64,000 nucleotides of DNA, taken from Sediminispirochaeta bajacaliforniensis DSM 16054. GTDB taxonomy: Bacteria > Spirochaetota > Spirochaetia > DSM-16054 > Sediminispirochaetaceae. The stretch is from positions 47,983 to 111,982 of the forward strand of contig NZ_KB899416.1 of the NCBI RefSeq assembly GCF_000378205.1. Reading direction: 5' to 3'. The notes beneath the pieces were generated by a model, which did no database searches, was not told the DNA's origin, and was given only the letters and a program-made list of their open reading frames with translations. Positions 26,998 through 35,477 of the stretch are shown here, piece by piece; the stretch's first letter is position 1; each line of letters starts with the position of its first letter. The translations under genes and the position numbers were made by a program.

Positions 26998-28698
26998 ATG
27001 ACGGAAAATCTTCAACTCCTTGAACTGGTTGAAAAGGACCAGCTGGACGAAGTGCTGCGCGGTTTTACCCAGATCACGGGGGTTTCGAGTTTCATCATCA
27101 GTCCCGAAGGCGAACCAATCAGTGAACAGTACAATTGGACGCATCTGTGTAGTGACTATTGTCGGTCCACGGAGAAGGGAAAGCAGCTCTGTTATAAAAG
27201 CGATCGCTACGGGGCAGAGATGTCGGCGAAGCTGAAAAAGCGTGTCAGTTATACCTGCCTGAATGCAGGATTGATCGATTGTACCTCGCCTATCATTGTT
27301 GGAAACTATCATATCGCCAGTTTTATGTGCGGCCAAATCCTCTATAAGCCCATCGATGAGGATTGTGCCCGGCGGCATGCCTGTGCGATAGGAATCAAAG
27401 ATCTTGATGGCTATCTTCAGGCCGTCGGCAGTATTCCGATTATCAGCCCCGAACGGATGGATGCCATTGTCGATTTCCTGCAGGTGATAACCCGGACGAT
27501 AAGTGAGCTTGCTTGGAATACGTATGTGCATTCCAAACAGACGCGGCGTTACCTGGATCGGATCATCAATATGGTTAGTGATGGAATTGTCTCGATTGAT
27601 ACGCACGGACGAATTTCCATGGCAAATGATGCCGTCGGTTACATGACGGGCTTTAACAAGCATGAGATCATTGGTCAGGACTTTTCCGAATTTCTCGGTG
27701 ATGATGATTCCCTGTCGACCTATGAAAAGATGCTTTCCACCGTCAGGGAAAAAGGACATGGCAGGGCGGCAATACAACTTGCCACTGCCTCAGATAAAAA
27801 AATCCCCGTCCAGGTCTCCTTTGATAAGGATAAAGAGCAGCAGGCCCACCTTGCCTGTGTGGCGGTATTACGGGATGTTTCTCAGGAGTTTGCCATTGAG
27901 CAGTTGAAGGAAGATCTCATCGGTATGATGACGCATGACCTGAAAAACCCTGTTTTTTCCATCCAGAAGGCGATGCAGCTTTTATCCTCCGGTGTTCTCG
28001 GGACCCTGAATCCCGAACAGGATGAGGTGGTAAGGCTTTCTCTTGGTACGACACAACAGCTTTCGCGAATGGTCATGGATTATCTTGATATCTATCAGCA
28101 TGAAAACGGCGAACTGCGGCTTCGTAAGGAGATCTTGGATATGCGAACGATACTCAGGCAGAGTATCGATCAGATCGAATTAATTGCGCAGGAGAAGGAA
28201 GTCGCTATTGTGTACAATCCGCCGACGGGGGCGTTAAATTTTATGGGCGACCGTTTGCGTCTTATTCGCATATGTCTGAACCTATTGGAAAATGCCATAA
28301 AATTCAGTCCTTTCGGCGGAACGATTCACATAGAGACTCGCTATGTTTCTCTCCGTGATTGTCCCTATCTTTCGGAATGCCTGCTTGATCGGAAAAAGGA
28401 TGAACAACACTACGTCTTGACGGAAATTAGCGACCAGGGGCCCGGTATTAAAAAGGGTGCCGAATACGCCATTTTTGATAAATTTTCTACTTCCAGATGC
28501 CGGGATTCCTGCATCCCGGGAGGGGGGGGGCTTGGGCTTGCCTTCTGCAAACTGGCGGTAACGGCACATCATGGTGTGATCGGGGTTGCTTCGCCTGTCT
28601 GTTCGGATCGGAAAGGAGAGCTCTACGGAAGCCGTTTCTACTTTCTTCTCCCTGCCGATACGAAGATCAAATTTCAAACGGCGGGTATCGAACTATAG
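26998..28698 (+). CDS. Sensor histidine kinase with PocR and PAS domains
   Basis: 566 residues from ATG 26998 (TGGAG upstream). Residues 1-165 form a PocR ligand-binding domain with its conserved cysteines (CSDYCRSTEKGKQLC, SYTCLNAGLIDC, SFMCGQIL). A PAS domain follows at about 185-300 (RIINMVSDGIVSIDTHGRIS), then HisKA with the phosphorylated His near residue 313 (MMTHDLKNPVF), and a HATPase domain with N-box LNLLENAIKFSP, DQGPGI and GGGGLGLAFC. There are no membrane spans, so it senses a cytoplasmic small molecule; PocR domains bind small hydrocarbon-like metabolites. The partner response regulator is next. A G8 tract (28522-28529) encodes the G2 box. Confidence 0.93.
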   Translation: MTENLQLLELVEKDQLDEVLRGFTQITGVSSFIISPEGEPISEQYNWTHLCSDYCRSTEKGKQLCYKSDRYGAEMSAKLKKRVSYTCLNAGLIDCTSPIIVGNYHIASFMCGQILYKPIDEDCARRHACAIGIKDLDGYLQAVGSIPIISPERMDAIVDFLQVITRTISELAWNTYVHSKQTRRYLDRIINMVSDGIVSIDTHGRISMANDAVGYMTGFNKHEIIGQDFSEFLGDDDSLSTYEKMLSTVREKGHGRAAIQLATASDKKIPVQVSFDKDKEQQAHLACVAVLRDVSQEFAIEQLKEDLIGMMTHDLKNPVFSIQKAMQLLSSGVLGTLNPEQDEVVRLSLGTTQQLSRMVMDYLDIYQHENGELRLRKEILDMRTILRQSIDQIELIAQEKEVAIVYNPPTGALNFMGDRLRLIRICLNLLENAIKFSPFGGTIHIETRYVSLRDCPYLSECLLDRKKDEQHYVLTEISDQGPGIKKGAEYAIFDKFSTSRCRDSCIPGGGGLGLAFCKLAVTAHHGVIGVASPVCSDRKGELYGSRFYFLLPADTKIKFQTAGIEL

Positions 28699-28734
28699 CA
28701 GGACAATAAGAGGCGTATCAGAAAGGGGAAGGGT

Positions 28735-29379
28735 ATGGAAGGAGAAAATCAATCAACAATTTTTATCTGCGATGACCATCCTCTCTTTCGTTGCGGTCTG
28801 CGTTTAAGTCTGAAGCAGCTGTCGAATTTTGAGGTCGTCGGTGAGGCGGAGAACGGCTTTGACGCGGTGGAACGTATCATTGCTTGTAAGCCGGATATGG
28901 CATTGGTCGATGTCGATATGCCGGGGCTCTCCGGAATCAGTGCCATCAAGGTTCTTCGCAAGGCCCTGCCGAAGTTGAGAATTCTTGTATTGTCGGCACT
29001 CGAGGATGATCACTATGTCCGTGATGCCATGGCTGCCGGTGCCGACGGCTACCTCCTTAAGTGTGTTGATATCGATGCCTTGGTTCAGATTATCGGCAGC
29101 CTCTGTAAAGGGATTCCCGCGGTTTCTCCCTACTTACTGAATCTGACCATTGATGATCTTTCTGGTGCAAAGGATTCCGCTTCTTCTCTGACCACAAGAG
29201 AGAAGGATGTTTTACGATGTATACTGGAAGGAAAAGAGAATAAAGAGATAGCGGATGAGCTTTTCATCAGCTGCGAGACGGTGAAGAGTCATATAAAACA
29301 CATTTTCAGCAAGTTGGAGGTGACCAACCGGGTCCAGGCCGTTCAGGTTGCCGCAGAAAAAAAGATTCTTAACTCTTAG
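28735..29379 (+). CDS. Response regulator, NarL/LuxR type
   Basis: 214 residues after AAGGGGAAGGG. The receiver domain has the phosphorylated Asp at residue 59 (LVDVDMPGLSG), conserved Lys in LLKCVD, and a LuxR-type helix-turn-helix at about 150-210 (LTTREKDVLRCILEGKENKEIADELFIS). It lies 36 bp after the sensor kinase. The catabolic operon starting at 29529 is only 150 bp downstream in the same direction and is its most likely target. Confidence 0.94.
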   Translation: MEGENQSTIFICDDHPLFRCGLRLSLKQLSNFEVVGEAENGFDAVERIIACKPDMALVDVDMPGLSGISAIKVLRKALPKLRILVLSALEDDHYVRDAMAAGADGYLLKCVDIDALVQIIGSLCKGIPAVSPYLLNLTIDDLSGAKDSASSLTTREKDVLRCILEGKENKEIADELFISCETVKSHIKHIFSKLEVTNRVQAVQVAAEKKILNS

Positions 29380-29420
29380 TATAGTCAATTAATTACTGCA
29401 GAGACCATATCCTCTTAAAA

Positions 29421-29436
29421 TCCCCCTTTTGGGGGA
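29421..29436 (+). terminator. Short hairpin before the molybdenum hydroxylase operon
   Basis: TCCCCC (29421-29426), TTTT, GGGGGA (29431-29436). It may separate the two-component transcript from the operon, but there is no T-run right behind it. I cannot find a convincing -35/-10 pair in 29380-29528. Confidence 0.4.
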
Positions 29437-29528
29437 TAATCTTCCCCCCTTTTGCGCGATTTACCGCTGTTAGTACCCCATCTATAGTGTAGACAGATAT
29501 GTAGGGAAACAAGGGAGGTGCGGAAATT

Positions 29529-30029
29529 ATGGTTAAGGTCGACGAAGAGGGCGGCGCCAGAAGGATAACGCTTCACATAAACGATGATGAGCACCATTTG
29601 GTCGTCGAACCCCAAGAGACCCTGCGTGAGGTTTTGCACGACAGGATCGGCTTAACAGGAACGAAGGAGATGTGCGATAGAGGTGCCTGCGGCTCCTGTA
29701 CCGTAATCATGGACGGCAGACCGGTGCTTTCCTGCATGACGCTGGCGATTGAATGCGAGGGACACCGGATTGAAACCATCGAACAGATCAACAAAATGGG
29801 GCACCCGTTGGTACAGGCGTATGCCGACAACCATGCAATGCAGTGCGGCTATTGTACGCCGGGTTTTGTGGTAACGGCGAAGGCCTTGTTGGACCGAAAT
29901 GCAAATCCGTCGAAGGAAGAGATTATTTCGGCTCTGGAGGGCAACATCTGCAGATGCGGAACATATCCGGCACATGTAAGAGCGGTGCAGGACGCAGCCA
30001 AAAGATTACAGGAGAAGGAGGCAGTCTGA
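29529..30029 (+). CDS. Molybdenum hydroxylase, [2Fe-2S] subunit
   Basis: 166 residues after GGGAGG. It is the small subunit of the xanthine dehydrogenase family. The plant-type ferredoxin cluster ligands are in CDRGACGSCTVIMDGRPVLSC (about 53-73) and the second cluster in QCGYCTPGFV and GNICRCGTYP (about 108-148). It passes electrons from the molybdenum site to the FAD subunit. It lies one base before the large subunit, and three subunits in the order S-L-M are encoded. Confidence 0.95.
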   Translation: MVKVDEEGGARRITLHINDDEHHLVVEPQETLREVLHDRIGLTGTKEMCDRGACGSCTVIMDGRPVLSCMTLAIECEGHRIETIEQINKMGHPLVQAYADNHAMQCGYCTPGFVVTAKALLDRNANPSKEEIISALEGNICRCGTYPAHVRAVQDAAKRLQEKEAV

Positions 30030-30030
30030 A

Positions 30031-32514
30031 ATGTCCGACGAACCGAAAATCATGGAATATGAGCCCCAGGTTCATGACAGATACATCCCGGAATCCTTTG
30101 AGTTTCTTGGAAAACGGGGCATAGCGCGAATGGACGGCAGGGAAAAAGCGGGCGGTACGGCTCAATACACCCGTGATGTGAGCCTGCCCGGCATGCTCTA
30201 TTGCAAGATCATGATGTCGCCTTATGCGAATGCCGTTATCAAGAGTCTCGATACATCAAAGGCTGAGGCCTTGCCCGGAGTACGTGCGATCTTACGTTTC
30301 GATGACCCGGAATTGCAGAACAAGGCGCTGCTCGGGACGAATACGAAGTTTAATGCGGGCCACCTCGCTTCTGACGGGCAGGCCTTTTACAAAGGCAAGG
30401 AAGAACTTGCCGTTACCCAGGAACAGTGGATGCAGGGGGGGGGCCGGGTCCTTGACGGCTTTGCATGGTGGGAAGGTGCCCATTCGGGTGTCGCCGTCGC
30501 CGCCGAAAGCCTTCAAATAGCAGAAGAGGCTATCAATCTGGTGGAGGTTGAATGGGAAGAGCGGGATGTGGTTCTCAATCCCATAGAGGCCCTTAAACCC
30601 GGTGCTCCTCCCGCTGCTCCGGAGCTGAACGACAAAAACAACATCCTCAGAAAGGTACGCATCGAGCACGGGGATGTGGAGAAAGGCTTCCAGGAAGCGG
30701 ATAAAGTTATCGAATTCAGCATCAAGCGGAACCCCTATTCGGTAGCCGACGCCGAACCCATGAGTGATGTCATCCTCTGGAGGGGAGACAACATGGAGAT
30801 TTGGGCCCATCAGCAGCAAGCCTATGACGGGAAGTGCCTGCTGAGCGCGGTAACGGGCGTTCCTCTCAATAAGATAAAACTCCATGTCCCGTATCAGGGC
30901 TGCCACTTCGGCGGAGGCGGAAACCCCATGATGCACCATACCCACGGGGTGCATGTGGTCAGCGCCATCCTGTCGAAGCGCACAGGGCGGCCGGTCAAAA
31001 CCCTCTACAATCGACGGGACAATTTTTATTCCCTTTCTCAGGATGCGGATTCCAATGCCCACTTCAAGGTCGGTTTTACGAATGACGGAACCATCACTGC
31101 GGTCAAGATCGATAATATTGTGGCGAAGATGGGACAGTACGGTATCGATCATTTTGAAGACAACACCCGTATTCCTAACCTGCTTCTTAACTACGTAGAG
31201 GCCCAAACAAATGTTGCACCGGCCTGGTGGTTCCGCTGCGAGCAGAACCACAACTGTTTCTGCTTTAGTGCGGTCTTCGCTCACGTTGCTGAAGCAACGG
31301 GCCTGGATCCGACGGTCGTTGCCCTGAAGAACGATGGTGTAGGCGGCAAGGACATGAAGTATCTTTCCAAATTCAAGAAAGAACACGGATTTCCGGATCG
31401 GGACAGCCTCGCCGAAATCATTAAGAAGGGTAAAGCGGCCATAGAGTGGGACAAGAAGTGGCATGAACCTGGAAACAAGATGCTGCCGAATGGAAAGCTG
31501 CACGGCATCGGTTTTACCTGGGACCATGAATGGGACGATAACAGAGGATCTGCAAGTGCCGGCCTCATCATGCATTGTGACGGTACGGTGGACATTCTGG
31601 CACAAAAGTCGGACGACGGCGTCAATCCCATGACTACCCACTGTGAGATCGTTGCAGAGGAGCTCGGGCTGAAACTGGAAGATGTGAACTGGCGCTTTTT
31701 TGAAGAGACCGGTTTCCAGATGATGACCCCGGACGGTTCCTGCAACTTGTGTACCGACGCATATGTGAGCTGCAACATGGCAAGGAAAGCCAAGAAGAAA
31801 CTCCTCGAATATGCCACAACGCCCATCAAACTTATTGAAATTGAATATCCACCTGCGTTTCCCAACCGAAAACCGGAAGAACTTGACGTCAAGGACAGTA
31901 TGGTTTTTGTAAAGGCTGATCCGAGTATCAGTGTACCTGTAGCGGAAGTGGTCAAACGGACCGTATTGAATCAGGCCGGTAGTCGGGCTCCGCTCTTTGA
32001 GTGGGCCTATCACCGCCAGGGCCGCTATGGTTGTGAAGAGGGACGGCACCGCCTATGTCGGCAGGGATATTTTTCAGAGGTTGAGGTCGATCCAGAAACG
32101 GGTGAAGTGGATATCAAGAAAATCGTCAATATCAACGACGTAGGCAAGGCCCTAAGTCCCGACACCTGCGAAGGCCAGCAATACGGTGGTGCATATATGG
32201 GAGCAGGTCGAGGCATGGCGGAAGAGGTTGTGTACGACCCGAAGACCGGTGTCAAACTGAATGGTAATTTGATCGACTACAAGGTTTGGACATTTCGCGA
32301 TATCGAAGCCACGGAAAACATTCTTGTAGAGACCGGAATGGGCTACGGCCCCTATGGATTGGTCGGTATAGGAGAGGATTGTGCTACTGTCGTTCCTTTT
32401 GTAATCGGGAATGCGATCCATAACGCTATTGGGGAATGGGTCGATGAACATCCGATGACGCCGAATAAGGTCATCAAAGCAATCCAAAAAGCCAAAGAAA
32501 AGGGGGTCTTCTAA
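30031..32514 (+). CDS. Molybdenum hydroxylase, molybdopterin-binding subunit
   Basis: 827 residues. N-terminal small domain RMDGREKAGGTAQYTRDVSLPGMLYCKIMMSPYANA, then the Mo-cofactor part with YQGCHFGGGG near 287-296 and the C-terminal catalytic glutamate in GIGEDCATVVPF near 780. It hydroxylates (or reductively dehydroxylates) an aromatic, N-heterocyclic or aldehyde substrate; the substrate cannot be told from the sequence. A G9 run (30435-30443) lies in the coding region. No XdhC-type maturation gene or cofactor gene is present in the window. The family similarity to HcrA or XdhA would need alignment. Confidence 0.95.
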   Translation: MSDEPKIMEYEPQVHDRYIPESFEFLGKRGIARMDGREKAGGTAQYTRDVSLPGMLYCKIMMSPYANAVIKSLDTSKAEALPGVRAILRFDDPELQNKALLGTNTKFNAGHLASDGQAFYKGKEELAVTQEQWMQGGGRVLDGFAWWEGAHSGVAVAAESLQIAEEAINLVEVEWEERDVVLNPIEALKPGAPPAAPELNDKNNILRKVRIEHGDVEKGFQEADKVIEFSIKRNPYSVADAEPMSDVILWRGDNMEIWAHQQQAYDGKCLLSAVTGVPLNKIKLHVPYQGCHFGGGGNPMMHHTHGVHVVSAILSKRTGRPVKTLYNRRDNFYSLSQDADSNAHFKVGFTNDGTITAVKIDNIVAKMGQYGIDHFEDNTRIPNLLLNYVEAQTNVAPAWWFRCEQNHNCFCFSAVFAHVAEATGLDPTVVALKNDGVGGKDMKYLSKFKKEHGFPDRDSLAEIIKKGKAAIEWDKKWHEPGNKMLPNGKLHGIGFTWDHEWDDNRGSASAGLIMHCDGTVDILAQKSDDGVNPMTTHCEIVAEELGLKLEDVNWRFFEETGFQMMTPDGSCNLCTDAYVSCNMARKAKKKLLEYATTPIKLIEIEYPPAFPNRKPEELDVKDSMVFVKADPSISVPVAEVVKRTVLNQAGSRAPLFEWAYHRQGRYGCEEGRHRLCRQGYFSEVEVDPETGEVDIKKIVNINDVGKALSPDTCEGQQYGGAYMGAGRGMAEEVVYDPKTGVKLNGNLIDYKVWTFRDIEATENILVETGMGYGPYGLVGIGEDCATVVPFVIGNAIHNAIGEWVDEHPMTPNKVIKAIQKAKEKGVF

Positions 32515-32515
32515 C

Positions 32516-33487
32516 ATGGTACGGTTCAAACATTTTGACGCTTCAACAGTAGAAGAAGCGGTTGAGCTCCTCTACAGGTTCGAAGGCAAGGCAAAAGTGA
32601 TAGCAGGCGGTACGGATATCGTCGGCTTTTACAAAGACAATATCCTACCGACACCCTACGAGGCGTTGATCAATATCAAGACCATTCCGGGGCTCGAGGA
32701 GATAAAGGAAGAGGATGGGTTTTTACGAATCGGAACTCTGGTTAGGCTTGAAGATATCGCACACAATACAGCGATCCAGGAGAACTATACCGCGCTGGCT
32801 CTTGCCGCACGGCATGCGGCCTCTCCCCACATCCGAGAGATGGGGACTATCGGCGGAAATGTCTGCCAGAATTCGCGGTGCTGGTATTTCAGAACCCCGA
32901 ATAACCGTTTTTCCTGTGCCAGAAAGGGTGGAGATGAGTGCTTTGCTTCAGAAGGAGATAATCGCTATCACTCGATTTTTGGCGATGTAAAGGATTGTCT
33001 GGCGGTGAATCCGAGCGATACGCTTCCTGCACTGATTGCCCTCGGGACAAAGATCGTAACCTCCAAGCGGACCCTTGATATCACAGAGATGTTCCCGGAA
33101 AAGGATCCGACGAGAATGCATATTCTCGATCCGGATGAGATTATTACCGAATTTCAGATTCCGGCCCCTGCTGCCGGAATGAAGAGTTCATGGAAAAAGT
33201 TTGCTATTCGTAAGTCCATCGATTTCCCGATTGTCAACTGTGCAGCCGCCGTTACCATAGCGGACGGCAAGGTTGAGGATGCGATGCTTTGCCTTAATGC
33301 TGTTTACTACAAACCCTACGTTCCTGCGAGGGCAGTTGCCTATCTTAAGGGAAAGGTCCTGGACGAAGAAGTCGCCGAAACAACGGGAGAGGCGGCCGTT
33401 TGGGGGGCAAAGCCTCTGGCCATGAACGAGTACAAAATTCAGATTGCAAAAGGTCTTATTAAACAGACCCTGTTGGCCTGCAGATAG
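32516..33487 (+). CDS. Molybdenum hydroxylase, FAD subunit with four-cysteine insertion
   Basis: 323 residues, one base after the large subunit. FAD-binding CO-dehydrogenase flavoprotein fold: VIAGGTDIVGFYKDN (29-43) and MGTIGGNVCQN (109-119). Between the two flavin motifs and the rest lies an insertion with cysteines 122, 134, 142 and 161 (RCWYF, FSCAR, DECFA, KDCLA). 4-Hydroxybenzoyl-CoA reductase has such an insertion in its FAD subunit, holding an extra [4Fe-4S] cluster; ordinary xanthine dehydrogenases lack it. That suggests electrons at a lower potential than NAD, or an unusual partner such as the ETF encoded downstream. Confidence 0.93.
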   Translation: MVRFKHFDASTVEEAVELLYRFEGKAKVIAGGTDIVGFYKDNILPTPYEALINIKTIPGLEEIKEEDGFLRIGTLVRLEDIAHNTAIQENYTALALAARHAASPHIREMGTIGGNVCQNSRCWYFRTPNNRFSCARKGGDECFASEGDNRYHSIFGDVKDCLAVNPSDTLPALIALGTKIVTSKRTLDITEMFPEKDPTRMHILDPDEIITEFQIPAPAAGMKSSWKKFAIRKSIDFPIVNCAAAVTIADGKVEDAMLCLNAVYYKPYVPARAVAYLKGKVLDEEVAETTGEAAVWGAKPLAMNEYKIQIAKGLIKQTLLACR

Positions 33488-33498
33488 CCGGTTCATGA

Positions 33499-33522
33499 GG
33501 TCCGGCCGGTGTCGGCCGGGCC
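33499..33522 (+). terminator. GC-rich hairpin inside the operon
   Basis: GGTCCGGCCG (33499-33508) pairs with CGGCCGGGCC (33513-33522) over GTGT. It lies between the hydroxylase genes and the 361-residue unknown gene. With no T-run behind it, it may set a boundary of mRNA stability rather than stop transcription. Confidence 0.45.
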
Positions 33523-33556
33523 GTTTCGATGTAATAACGCCCAAGGAGGAAGCCCT

Positions 33557-34642
33557 GTGTCGACATTGTGGAATACCCGGTATGAAGAATTAACTGAATT
33601 TATAAAAGAAAAGCCGCAGGTCGTTATAAAGGAGGACAGCGTCAGCATCGATGAGGCTGTACGGCAGGATTTTTATAAAAAGTTCAACAACACGCGGAGC
33701 TCCTTCCTCGCCGAATACTATTCAGATTGGTTGGATGAGGCCCAGTTTCTCAGCACAAAATATAGCAGGGTCGAAGGAGTGCTACGGCAACGACTTCAGC
33801 TGGAATCTATTCTCATGCCTGTTTCTTTACGACGATTTCTTTCCGACCCGATAAACGAGGTTACCAGGGAGCTGTTTGATCCTCTTTTTGAATTACTTCA
33901 GGAAAAAATCGAACCGGAGGAGTTCGAGATAGAGGCGCATGAAAATCTTCGTGACTCTTTTCGTAAGCTGTATCAGACAGGGTATATCAATTGGTTTGTT
34001 CTCTCGCTTATGGAAAAAATCGAGCCTGAAACCCTTTTTTTCGTGCCCCTTCCCGAGCCTTCATCCAAGCAGATTATTAAACATCGTGATGAGGTCAGAG
34101 AGCACGTGCCTACGCCTTCTCCTACACGGACATTGGGATTTGGGGTGGAGCGTCGGGAGATTGTTTCGGTTCCCGATTTCATTGTCCATAGTGCACGTCT
34201 CGGTAAGTATGTTGCATTTCGGACAAAACTTGGAAAGGCAATCTGGAAGGCATCATACTACAGCGAAAATCGAAACTGGTTTTCCATCGCCGACATGATT
34301 GACTCCTACGGAGTCTCAGAGTTACAGCCGGATCTTTTACTCTACACAGGTGACGATCTTGAGGACCTCTCTCTTGTAGCTGATGCCGAGAAATTTTGTC
34401 GCCCGGATATGGCGATTTTCTTTACCGATCAACTGACTGGAGAGAGGTATCGCATAAACAAAAAAATGGATGATGTAAGAATCGACCATAAAATTCTCAA
34501 ACCAGCTAAAGGGAGTGTTGTCATTGCAAAAGATCATTTGCCTCCTGAGACAATAAAGGATCTGGACCGGCATACGGAAGTAATCCATTTCGGCTTTAAT
34601 AATCTAAAGTGGGAGACAATGCTGCACCTGCTTGAAGTATGA
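33557..34642 (+). CDS. Unknown protein between hydroxylase and ETF genes
   Basis: 361 residues from GTG 33557, after a strong AAGGAGGAAG; the frame is open further upstream through the intergenic hairpin. I do not recognise the family. It has no signal peptide, no membrane span and no clear cofactor motif. The N-terminal 150 residues are helical and charged (LAEYYSDWLDEAQFLSTKYS), and the C-terminal half looks like mixed alpha/beta (VPDFIVHSARLGKYVAFRTK). Its place in the operon, 69 bp after the FAD subunit and 18 bp before etfB, suggests a role in assembly or in the same pathway. Confidence 0.75.
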   Translation: MSTLWNTRYEELTEFIKEKPQVVIKEDSVSIDEAVRQDFYKKFNNTRSSFLAEYYSDWLDEAQFLSTKYSRVEGVLRQRLQLESILMPVSLRRFLSDPINEVTRELFDPLFELLQEKIEPEEFEIEAHENLRDSFRKLYQTGYINWFVLSLMEKIEPETLFFVPLPEPSSKQIIKHRDEVREHVPTPSPTRTLGFGVERREIVSVPDFIVHSARLGKYVAFRTKLGKAIWKASYYSENRNWFSIADMIDSYGVSELQPDLLLYTGDDLEDLSLVADAEKFCRPDMAIFFTDQLTGERYRINKKMDDVRIDHKILKPAKGSVVIAKDHLPPETIKDLDRHTEVIHFGFNNLKWETMLHLLEV

Positions 34643-34660
34643 GAAATCACGGAGGAAACC

Positions 34661-35461
34661 ATGTCTCTTAACATCGTTGTATGTATAAAACAGGTCCCAA
34701 ACCCCGACTATTTTTCAAAGATCACCCTGGATCCGGAAACCGGGGCGATTAGTCGGAAAAATATTCCCACGATACTGAACCCGGTAGATGAAAACGCCAT
34801 AGAAGAAGCGCTCAGGCTTCGCGAGCAGTTTTCGGGTAAGGTGACGGCTCTCAGCATGGGGCCGCCCCAGGCAAAGGAGGTCCTCGATTGGGCGTTGACA
34901 TTGGGAGCCGATGAATCGGTGCTCCTTTGTGATCGGGCCTTTGCCGCAGCCGATTCGCTTGCCACCGCCTATGTTCTGGCCGCAGGTATCAGAAAGATCG
35001 GTAATGTCGACATCGTCTTGTGCGGAAACGAATCGGTAGATGGTGCCACCGAGCAGGTGGGACCCCAGGTTGCCGAGTTACTGGATATTCCCCACATCTG
35101 TAATGCGACGGATATCTCTTTGCCGAATGGCAGGCAGGCTGTGGTCAGGCGGAATATCGAGTATGGCCATCTGACAATTGAAGGGCGATTGCCGCTCCTT
35201 ATCACCGTGTCGAGGGAAATAAACCAACCGAGAACGGCCACGGCCGAAGGTATCCTTACCTTGATGGATAAAGTGTCGCGAACATGGGGGCTAAGGGTCA
35301 TTGAGGTGGACAAAGAGGCCATCGGTCTCTCTGGTTCTCCGACGCGGGTAGGAAAGAGCTATGAGCAGAAACTCGAACGGGAGCGAATGATTCTTACTGG
35401 TTCCGTGGATGAGATGGTCGCAGCCGCCATCAAAAAGCTCAAGGCCGAGGCGCTTGTTTAG
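34661..35461 (+). CDS. etfB: Electron transfer flavoprotein, beta subunit
   Basis: 266 residues after GGAGG. FixA/EtfB family: VVCIKQVPNPDYFSKITLDP, LNPVDENAIEEALRLRE, SMGPPQAKEVLDWALTLGADE and LCGNESVDGATEQVGPQVAELL, the nucleotide-binding signature. It pairs with EtfA 16 bp downstream. ETFs accept electrons from flavin dehydrogenases; here the hydroxylase FAD subunit is the obvious partner, which would be an unusual pairing. Whether it bifurcates electrons cannot be judged by eye. Confidence 0.94.
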   Translation: MSLNIVVCIKQVPNPDYFSKITLDPETGAISRKNIPTILNPVDENAIEEALRLREQFSGKVTALSMGPPQAKEVLDWALTLGADESVLLCDRAFAAADSLATAYVLAAGIRKIGNVDIVLCGNESVDGATEQVGPQVAELLDIPHICNATDISLPNGRQAVVRRNIEYGHLTIEGRLPLLITVSREINQPRTATAEGILTLMDKVSRTWGLRVIEVDKEAIGLSGSPTRVGKSYEQKLERERMILTGSVDEMVAAAIKKLKAEALV

Positions 35462-35477
35462 AAAAGGGAGCGAAAGC

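Noticed and set aside
30292-32049. 585-codon open frame antisense to the hydroxylase large subunit
   Set aside because: Shadow of a highly conserved gene; no motif or ribosome site of its own.
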